NCBI GenBank assembly: GCA_017591395.1
Contig: WEDG01000388.1
Coordinates: forward strand, 62,001-126,000
Length of the DNA stretch: 64,000 nucleotides
Direction: 5' to 3'
From: Schistocephalus solidus
Lineage: Eukaryota > Platyhelminthes > Cestoda > Diphyllobothriidea > Diphyllobothriidae
The notes under the pieces are model-generated. The model was not told the origin of the DNA, did no database searches, and was given only the letters and a program-made list of their open reading frames with translations. How positions within the stretch are numbered: the stretch's first letter is position 1; every line of letters begins with the position of its first letter. Position numbers and translations under genes: made by a program. Below, piece after piece: positions 23,340 to 33,100 of this stretch.

Positions 23340-23730
23340 TCAACAAATGCCAAATCATCCGACTGTGGTCTAGTTACAGAAGGGTGTTCAGATTTGAATA
23401 GCAGTACTTCATCAGCGGTCACCAACTCAAGGATTTGAAGGTTCTAAAGGAATTGGGTATGTGGATAACACCACCTCTCAAATCATCGTCCCACTATGAA
23501 AATAAAGTAAAAAAATATGTGAATTCTGGGAGCGAACAGGAGATCCCTTGTTAATTTTGACGAAGATTTTTTGGGCGCGTGTTTGGAAAATTTATCTGGT
23601 CGGTGTTGGAACATTGCGTTTAGGCGTGGCACCCCTGGACGGCACATGATTAATGGCTTTAAGTCACTTTATTGAGGGACTAAGGCTTTGGCTCTTGAGC
23701 TCCTGTTCACATTCAAAAATGTCAGTAGAA
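23340..23730 (+). pseudogene. CR1-like RT thumb fragment
   Basis: The plus frame reads 'LVNFDEDFLGACLENLSGRC' and 'WNIAFRRGTPGR'. This matches the thumb of the minus element at 8659-8916 ('RCWNFVIRHGTPER'). No other part of that copy is recognisable. Confidence 0.6.
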
Positions 23731-23829
23731 TAAACGTTTACAGCAATAAATCTGACAAACGTAAATGCAAGGCCATCGATATGTGTGGGCGAGGTGCAAT
23801 CTGCCACTACTGACACAATCTTCATTATA

Positions 23830-24180
23830 AGTACAATATTTTCTCAGCAAATTAGTTTCTGGTTTGCATTTAAATGCGTCAAAAGTTTCTGAAAGGACCA
23901 CCTCGTCAGAGAGTACGTTTCATGCTCCAACGACCCTCTGTGAAAAGGTGTTTCGACAGACGTCAGTCTGGACAAACTTCCTCTGCAGTTTAAAGGGATG
24001 AATCTTCAAATGTTCCGTCCCAGCCAATTCGAAGAAGTCAGAAATTCTCAGGCACACTTGCGGCCTCTAAAAATTCGGGAGGTTTGGATGAGGTCACCGC
24101 GTAGTTGCCTGTAATTGGGAGGACATAAATCACGTTCAGTCAGTCTGGCTTCGTAAGGCAGTTGACTAAGATTTTTGACC
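23830..24180 (-). pseudogene. CR1-like RT C-terminal fragment
   Basis: The minus frame reads 'FELAGTEHLKIHPFKLQRKF', 'VQTDVCRNTFSQRVVGA' and 'NVLSDEVVLSETFDAFK', interrupted by one stop. This is the C-terminal tail typical of CR1-like RTs in this window (compare 2640-2800 minus). It lies opposite in strand to the adjacent thumb scrap, so the two are separate insertions. Confidence 0.7.
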
Positions 24181-24385
24181 ATATTCGTAACTCCCACAGG
24201 CAGCTTAACACAGTACACTGATGTTTATTTCCGGTTACTCGAGTGATTCACGATGTGCGAACGGTATTACTCAAAAATCAGTATGATCACTAGAACCCAT
24301 CGGCGGGAGATCTTATAAATCGAGCACCTTATCCTCATCTTGGATGAACGCAAGATCTAAACAATTTTAACGTTGTCTCTCTTAG

Positions 24386-24900
24386 TCATGTCCCGAACGT
24401 TACATTCTGGAAGAGTGATTCTTCAGCTGCCATTTTAAGCAAACGATGACCGAATTTATCCATTGAATCCGAAACAGCCATCGAAAGACATGTTGGAATC
24501 ATTGAACAAACGCGATGATTGCAAGTAGTTAACGACGAAAGGTACAATGGTGGAGTTCTGGTTTTGAAAGAGCATGACAAACGAAACAGGTAAGATTTTC
24601 TAATCCTAGTGTGTTGGTTAGTGAAAGAACTGTCCAAATTGCAAAACTTCTAGCGTCGGTATCAAGTATGAAGGGGAGAGCTTCTGGTTGGGTGTTAGGC
24701 AGTGCTAGAACTGGTGCAGAGCAGGGTGTTGCTTTCAGTGAAATGAAAGCATCATCACACTCCATCGTCCATTTTAATGGCCTACCCTTCTCTGTAAGTT
24801 AGGGGAGTGGTGCAGCAATTTTCGTGAAGCTGCCGATGAACCTCCCTAATTCCGTTTAATTATGCGCTGCAGTTTGCCCTTGTTAAGGCATGGGAAGCAA
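24386..24900 (-). pseudogene. Ty3/gypsy-type pol fragment (RT end and RNase H start)
   Basis: The minus strand encodes 'LTEKGRPLKWTMECDDAF', then 'PFILDTDARSFAIWTVLS', then 'CHALSKPELHHCTFRR'. This is the junction between the RT connection domain and RNase H of Ty3/gypsy LTR elements, with the first RNase H Asp in 'LDTDA'. A frameshift near 24530 leads into the next piece. No LTRs, gag, protease or integrase are visible nearby. Confidence 0.7.
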
Positions 24901-25560
24901 GATGCGACACATGAAGGGGTATTAACTAGCCGACCGTATAAAACTATATACTGTCTGCTTAAAAAATGAAAGTAATAAAGAATCAAACGGATGATGTAAA
25001 AAAATCTTCCTTGAACAAAATATTTCGATGGTAAGTCCAGGCGTGACTATCACACTGAATACCACGCCACAGACACATTCATAAATGATGAATAAACGTG
25101 GCTGGCACTAGTAGGTTTACTGTATTTAACTGTCAGGAATGTTTTACCACAAGCTGGATACATGGTATATATTTATTTTCATCCATGTATTTAAAAAAGC
25201 ATTAAATGCAAGAATACCAATTAAATTGCCTCACATGCATGTAACTTGGAGACTCCTTTACTTTCTGACCAACCTGATAGACAGATGTGGGTACCTTCAG
25301 CGTAGACATGTCAAATCAGAATCCGCAAAAATTCAGATGGTGTAAACAACAATCGAGTGGTAACTCGATTTCCTACCGTTTTTAAAGTACTTTTGGCTTT
25401 CAGAAAACAGGTTTGGCCAATTGAGCGGCTAACCAAACTGAGACAATCGAATTGTTATCAAGGAAACTCAATTAAGAGTACATGCACCTTGCCAAATTAT
25501 AGCTATTGCTGTGTTTTAGGGAAAAATGTGACTGCAGTGGAATAGTTGGCAAAGTGGATG
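24901..25560. other. No gene recognised
   Basis: Short frames without recognisable domains. It may hold the degraded 5' side of the Penelope-like fragment that follows, but I cannot support that. Confidence 0.4.
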
Positions 25561-25899
25561 TAATCCAACTTGAAGTTATTCGAAGGCAATTTGCCTGTCT
25601 CAGTTCCTCGAATAAATGCAGGGTTAAGAATTAAATCAGACTAGAGCATGGTTTTTTGATACGAGTTCGTTAATTACACCCAGCCCACCAAAGTTGCCGC
25701 ATGAAGTCTTACGCAAGAGACTTGAAGGGCATACTATGAAGCTTACCGTGATCCTAAAATCGAACACCTCATTAGGCTGTCAGAATTTTGCCACAATACT
25801 TACATCACCTGTGCCAAAGAAACTTATTGGTAGATGAAAGGATCTCTGGTGGATTCCTTGATTTGCCCTATGTTCCTACAATATTTAGAAAGCACTGCC

Positions 25900-26700
25900 C
25901 TCACCCAATTTCAGCTTGTTTTTTTGGCGCCAGTAGGTTGTCGAAACGTTTGTTATCATGAAGAAAAGTATGTGCCAAACTTCCATAATTTAAGTAAATG
26001 GAATCTTTTCTGATATAAAATTAACAATTGAAGAGGTGCCAAAACAGTAGCTACTTTTCCTTGATGTTCCCGTTAAGCGAAAGCCCATCGGCGATATTGA
26101 GACGACGGTATATAGGAAGGTAACAACACCACACAACTCCTCAGCTTTCACAGCAACCACCTAGTGACTCACAAAAGAGGCTGTGGAAGAACGCTTTTAA
26201 CCGGATTCAGAGTCATTTCAGCAAGCCGGAGTAAAAGTACGCAAGGCTCTAAAGCTCTATGACCACTTTATGTGCAATGGCTATCCGAAGGTGTCTATAA
26301 GCCGATGCCTACGCGTTCGGCCTTGGAGGAAACAATCGGAATCACAACCAAGGATGTGACACACTCTACCATAAGTTAAGGACGTCTCAGAGGAAACTGA
26401 GTGCATCGTTGCTAGACTAGGCGTTGGCATTTTACACCGACCCAAAGCTGCCATGCGCAGCATGTTGATGATAATCAAATACCAACTAAACACTAAAGGC
26501 TAATCTGGGGTTGTGTATCGCATCCCATGCTTAACTGTCCTTTAATTACACAGAACAGACTGAAAGCATGCTGAGATCATGCATACGTGAAAATAAGTTG
26601 GCAGTGCGACGGGGCAATGAATTATCGCAAGTTAATGGCAACACCTACGAAACGGACCAAGAGTTCTACTTCACAGCCATCAATATAATCGCCCATGCCG
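25900..26700 (+). pseudogene. Penelope-like element fragment (RT C-term to GIY-YIG region)
   Basis: The plus strand carries, across frames: 'LLFLDVPVKRKPIGDIETTV' and 'YRKVTTPHNSSAF' (about 26048-26160), 'MCNGYPKVSISRCL' (about 26270-26310), 'SEETECIVARLGVGILHRPK' (about 26385-26445), and 'SGVVYRIPC' (about 26505-26530). This order is typical of Penelope-like elements, where the RT is followed by a GIY-YIG-type endonuclease. Stops interrupt every segment. The RT catalytic box is not identifiable. Confidence 0.65.
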
Positions 26701-27072
26701 GAAACAAGACAAGCTAAAAATTTATTGTTGCCTAGTCCACAGATACGAACTCAAGTAATTGATGTATCGATTTGGCAGCAGCGTACATAGTCCTGCGCAT
26801 TCCCTACCAGACTTACGTCAGTTGTAATTTATTGGCTTCTATCCTCTCTAAGTCTTGCACATTTTTGTTGCTGCTGCTATCTCTGACGATAGTATCCTGC
26901 AGGATTTTGAAAGCTCAGAATAATAAACAAATTGCATCCTTGCTCGAGCATACTTCGCCTCTATTCTGTTAGGGTCGATGTTTGCTTTTACTGTGCTGCA
27001 ATTCTGCCGGATGGAGAGGACCCTGTTCTATTGCGTCCGTATTGGCTTTGGCACCCTCTATCAAGGGAGAGC

Positions 27073-27141
27073 ATGTTGAGAAGCTTGGCGCGTCGGATAA
27101 TTTTTACAAGGATTCCGGAAACAGTGAATGTCCAAAAACAC
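27073..27141 (+). other. MRPS9: Candidate first coding exon of MRPS9 (targeting peptide)
   Basis: ATG at 27073 opens 23 codons rich in Arg, Leu and Ile with no acidic residue in the first 15, as expected for a mitochondrial presequence. It ends before GTAACG at 27142. The following proposed exon is only 16 nt (27262-27277), preceded by TTTACAG and followed by a 32-bp intron that restores phase into 27310. Plausible by position, composition and phase, but unproven. Confidence 0.5.
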
Positions 27142-30100
27142 GTAACGATAGTTTGGGGATTTTAAACGTGTATTAAAGTTTTTTGGTGCATTTCTGGTTC
27201 TCCTGGAGGCGAAAGAAGCAAATGTGATGCTATGACATCTTCAATAAAGTTTTATTTACAGAATGTACAAGCCTATGGTTATTCGAGTTTCATTTCGTTT
27301 ATTTTTTAGAGAATATGCTTGAAGAAGAGCGAACTAAATACGAGCGTGGCCGAAAATACCTTGCTCGGATGATGGGTCAGGACCCAGCTACTTTCGACCA
27401 GTCACACATTGATGAGGCTGTGCGCTATTTCTTTCCTTCGGCTCTAGGAAGCATGCGGGCACGTCCAAAGCTTAAGGTAAGATGCCCTCCTATCGTTTAC
27501 CCCCCCCTTTCAGCCTCCAGAGGAAATATATCCACAAAAGAAAAGTACACTGTATTATTGTTAAATTCACACTTGCAGAGATCCAATTTGACAAAACCGG
27601 GAGGCCCTTTCATGACCTTTACTACACCGGAAAACCAGCCTTCTACGAACTTATGCATGTTTGTCACACATTTTCTGCCTAATCGTTAGAAAGCAACCTG
27701 TCTCTATGAAGATCTGAACTTCAAATTAGACCGTGGTTATATCGAACGTGATTTTTCTGCCTTCAAAAATCCGAAGCAATTGCAAGTCCTTTTACTGTTT
27801 ATATTTTCTTTTGTTTCTGCCACTGCCTTTCAATTTTTAAAAAAATATTTCTGTGACATCTGGGAGTCAAATTAATAGCCTCTCGGTTTGGTCGTACTTT
27901 TGTACCGTAAAAGAAATGTCACTTGTCGGTGAATAAGACTGAACATTTTACGAGGTTTGATTCCAAACTACTTTTGTTTGGCTACTGACTGTGCTTAAAG
28001 GCAGCCGGCAGCTCAGTGGTATGGTAAGGTGTACCCACCACTACTAATCGCTTCAAGAGGAAACATACCTTGTTCGTACTGCATCACGTGCCGGCCGCTA
28101 GGTCCTTAAAACAGTTTTTTTATCGTTGCTTCTGAAGTCATCCAATGTTAACCCTTGTCACTCATCCGATCTTGCTTCCCGTTATTAGTGGCTGCCTATA
28201 AATGAGAGAAAATTGCCTGATTATATACTTGACCTCGTTGAGGGTTCCATTTTCGAATGAACCCCCATATATTAAAATGGTTATAATTTTTAGCAAGGGC
28301 TGTTTATAGAAGGAATGTTCGAACCCATAGCCACAATTATTTTACCACCAAGTTTTACCGCAGTCCTTGTTACTCTGAACTTTCCTGCACTTATTTTACC
28401 AACTGATGCCGTCCTAACCGTGTTCTACTTTTCTGATGCGTGGATTCTCAACTTGCACATCATTTTTTTTACCGTCAGACTTTTGCACCACTGGATTTTT
28501 GCAAATTACCTTTTGATGTGATTTGTAGTGTGCCAAGTCTGGTCTACCGGTTATATTTCCCCTGCATTTATATTTTCTTGTGCCTACTAATGCTTATTAT
28601 TAGCAGCAACAGTACTAACACTTACTTTAACCTGTTAATCTTTCGAATACTGGTGTCTGCGAACTCTCATTTGCATAGAAGCGGTTTGCTCTGTCGATTA
28701 AGATGCTATGCGGGCTTTAACCAATCTGATTGACCAGAGGAACAACTGACAATAATTATTTGTAAAATCTGCCAGTTTACATGCTGGGTGTATAGTTACT
28801 GTCAGTATTCATAGACTACCTACCGGCAGAAAACAGTTATACGGCTACTCCACTAGGACTGATTGAATTCGACTAAACTGTTCATATCAACTTTTTATTC
28901 AATCTCGAGGTATGTACTGAAGAACTTGCTCCAATTTCGCATCATTTTGTAGACTTAAAATCGATTATTTTTCAGCCGTTTAATTGATAATACGTATAAT
29001 TTGTGCTCCTAGTTCCGTATCTTCGTCTCAACCGATTCCATCTTTCGGTTTTAAAATTTTGCTTCATGACCATTTTGCAAAGTTCTTGGTCATCACAACC
29101 GACCTGGCCATTTCGAGTCTCACGAATAGGGCTCTGGCACCATTTCTTTCGGCTGTTTGACTTCCTTTACTGTAGTACTCTTTATTTGTAGAAATTATGT
29201 TATCATATCTAACGATCGAGATTCGCTCAACTCGGAATGACCTTGAAGTAAAATATGCACCTTTTGATTCGAAAAAAATTATGACCAAAACAATTTAATT
29301 TTTTTGCATTTCCAACATCTATAATTTTGGCGTTTTTTAGATTTAAGCCTTCGTTAAATTTGATTCACTGAAAAATATTCTCATGTTTTTTGTTGCCTTT
29401 CCGTTTTTAGGATACTGGCCTCGAGCGAGTGGCTTAGTCAAGAAAAACTTGGCCAGAAGTTATTGGAGCCTGTAAAAGACAACATGGTATCGTTTGCCGC
29501 ATGCAACCATTGCATTTTATCCGTTCCATAATTTGTACTTGTTTTTCTTTTAAAGAATGACATATTTTATTTATCTGTATAGGCAAAAATTATGCCCTTT
29601 ATCAGCTTTAATGTGTGAATTCGTCTTACCTTGTCTTTTACTCTTTTTTTCTGCAGTATGAAAATTGGCTGAACATTATGGAAGCTCTTGTGAAGCACCC
29701 ACTCTCATGGCACGCAGAAGAGTTCATTATGTCCTACCGAGTCTCCGTTCAGGCTGATACCACGAAAGAAGTCTTCCCTGAGGCAAGCTTTTTACTCTTT
29801 TCTACAGCCACTCTTAACCTTGTAAAGTCCGCTAACTATCAACCGTTGTGTTTTAAGCTAATCAGTAGTTTTACTCACGATGATTCAAAGGTAGACAGTC
29901 AACTCCTAATGATAGACTAAGGAGAGTAGACTTATAAATTTACACATTTGGCCGTTTTGGGTTAGGGCATATGTACAAGCCATGCATACATCAACATGAA
30001 CTTCAACGTGGCGTTATTTTCGTTTAGGAAATGCTCTTTCATAACACATCACTCGAGTCAATTACTTACAACAGTGCATAGGAAACCTACGAGGATCGCG

Positions 30101-33100
30101 GGCTTTAGGACTTAAATGGCCAATACATCTTTGTACTAACTGTATTCTGTTTGACGGGTGGGTTCTGGAAGTCTACACATTTTTTTGTCGTCCAAAAATG
30201 GTATCAACGCCTGTCATTGGGTCACCGATTGTATTTATGCAAAGGGTTAGGAACGCATGTAAATCTAGACCGAGACCAGCCAAGCCGGGTTCTGGGCTGT
30301 ATGCAGATGCACAGATCAGACATTCACAATGCAGCGCATTGCCGTTCATCGTGATTTCATGTGGTGGATTATTGGACTGACGGTATACCGACGAAAGTCC
30401 TCGCCATGGTTAGGACCAGCTATCGCTCCACCACTGCGTGAGTTCTGATCCAAAATCATCTCTCCTAATTTTTAGGTATTCAGTCTGACGTTTCATAAGC
30501 TTCCATTCTGACCATTCTGATTAATAACTATATTAACTGGATTACTAACAAGACCCTACGCAGTTTTTATGGGACCAATTTTGCAGCTGGAACCGGCTGA
30601 ATGACTTCAATTATGACTACGATCTCACTCTAATGACATCACACTTTTTATAACCAACTGGATGCAGTGTCGCGGTGAGCTAAAGTTGATGAGTCAGTCT
30701 GGTTCCTCATAAATCCCCATGAAACAGGAGTGTTCTCGAGCTGCAGTTCCCAGCAGAAAACGGCACCAAACAGGATGAATTGCGGTCAACTTGAAGAAGT
30801 AGAAACTTTGAAGGACCTCAGGGCAAAGTTGCTGCCACAAATCCGTTCGGTTAGTTCTCTTGCACTACCGTACCTATCGGGCTCTTTGTATGAATGGTGT
30901 GCGAAAACTCCAGGCATCCGACCACTATTGCCTGTTGGCCATTCTTCAAGTTAGATACACCGACTTCGTTGCGAATGAAGCTGTCGGCGCCCCCTGTTGC
31001 AACATCGTACGTATACCTTAGGCCGCATAAAAATAGACAACTGAGGTAGCTTGAGCATTTTCTCCGCGGCCAGCTTTATGAACTCGGTCCTTGATCCAAT
31101 GCCGCTGCTCAGTTGAGGCCTTTCAAGAGGAGATCAGTTCTTAGCCTGGTTAAACTCATTCCGACACGACATGGAGGTGATTCTTGGATCTTCGTCGCTA
31201 GAGACGAGTGGGTCGTAGTCTCCAGGTCCGCTGCCAAAGATCATCGCGCTTGGAGAGTTGTCATTCTACACTTCACCGAGGTCAAGTGAATGTGCTACGG
31301 GCATAGCAAATGAAGTAATTGAACCCGCGCCTCCTCCAGGTCGCTCAGTTATCGTCACCCCAAGTGGGACATAGGTAGTCGAGGATACCCGAGATTTGGA
31401 CTTGTGCACAGATGACGATCAGTCACTATAGTCACAAAAAGAGAAGGATAGCAATCTTTCATAGACAGAGCATAAATATCACCGTAGTGGACAGGACAAA
31501 AGTTGATAACATATAAGCCCTAACTGTCTATAAAGGGACTGGGCATTATATTTCGAGACCAAAAAAGCTCATAAATCACTGAGGACTCAGGTGCCGGAAA
31601 TCAGTTATAGAAGAAAATCGTATGCTTGTTTGCGAAGTAAATGCGTCAGTCGTCAATTTGAAGTTGCTGACAGCGGCAACATGAACTTGGATTTAAACGT
31701 GGCTTTAGATGATTGTTTTCAGCATGCTGGTTTTCTGACAAAGATACGAGAGAGGCCCAGCATCAAAAATTGCGGGATTATCGTTGCAGACGCGCCCAAA
31801 TACAAAGACGAATAAGTGAAACTGAACTAATGGGGATGTCAAAAGACAAAGTTAGCGGCAGCCCAAAGCTCCTCGTGTACAACAGGCAGAGCTACAATAG
31901 GCGCTAAAGTCTTTCTAACACAATTTTGTCGAGATTATTTGGTTACCGGTAAAGATGAAGACAGTCAAACTGTAATTGACGGACCCCAGAAAACGGGTTC
32001 TGTTCAGGGGCTTTTTTAAATATTTTTTTACTGTAGAACTACAATTGGCAAAAGGCGTCCGATCATTTGCCCACCGAAATTGAAGGTTGAGCCACGGAAT
32101 GCGGATGTGGACAAATGACAAGAACCAGAGGAGATTCTAGTATTAGTGTTAAAGGAGCTTTTTCAAAGAGATATTTGAACCACTCGTCATCACAATTCAC
32201 TTGCCACCTGATTGCAGTGGGCTTTTGGACACCTACAAACTGGCTAGCTGGCTTATTCACAAAGGCGGTTCAGGGCTATGGAAAAAATGACTGTCAGTTC
32301 GTCTTAAAGTGCATCTCCTGCTGAATGCGTTATTTTGGTTCGTGCCGAAACCTGTTCTCTTTCATAAATCTACGCGGATCTGAAGGGTAGACGAAGGTAG
32401 TTGGCACCCTTTCAATTAGGACAGACAGTTACGGCAAGTGATGTGTATCGACGGGGTTCCCACAAGAGTCCGTTCACGCGGCTCTTCTATTTACGCTCTA
32501 CGTAAATTACCTGAATCCCTAGGTGAATGCCAAGTTAAAAGCGATGTCATCACCCCATAAACAATTGGATTATAGGCTGCATTCCTAGAGTGAACAGAAA
32601 TTCAGGAAGTTAAATTATTCTCATGGCCCTCTACCAATGTAAACATTCCCTATCGAAACCGGTAAGAAGATGAGCCCGTGGTTAAATGGTTAAGGCGTTG
32701 GAATTCTACCCAACAAGCCGCGAGTTATACCCTCGGGTGATGTACCACCTGTGGTTGAGCATGGCTGGTGAATGATGGCTAGAAGGCCAGAAACGGATAT
32801 TACAGCCTCCATTGTCTTTGTTGGCAATCTCCACCTACTTTTACTACTAGCCGTTGTGCAGCTGCTGACGGAGCACGAGTGAGCCCGAAGGCAGTACAGA
32901 ACGAATGAGTCCCGTAACCGGTCAGTTAGCGTCCTCCACCCAATCCAAGGTTATTGGTTAAAGAAAGTCGGATTGGGTAAAACAGTCTGCAGCAGGAAAT
33001 ATTAACTCTACCAGTAACCTTAATCCTCATCCCAACCCTGAACCTTTACCTTAGGCTTTTTTTTAACCCGACATGAACCTTAAGCCTATTCTTAACTTAA

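Noticed and set aside
24386..24900. A full LTR retrotransposon around the gypsy-type fragment
   Set aside because: No LTR pair, gag, protease or integrase could be found within several kb; only the RT-RNase H junction is supported.
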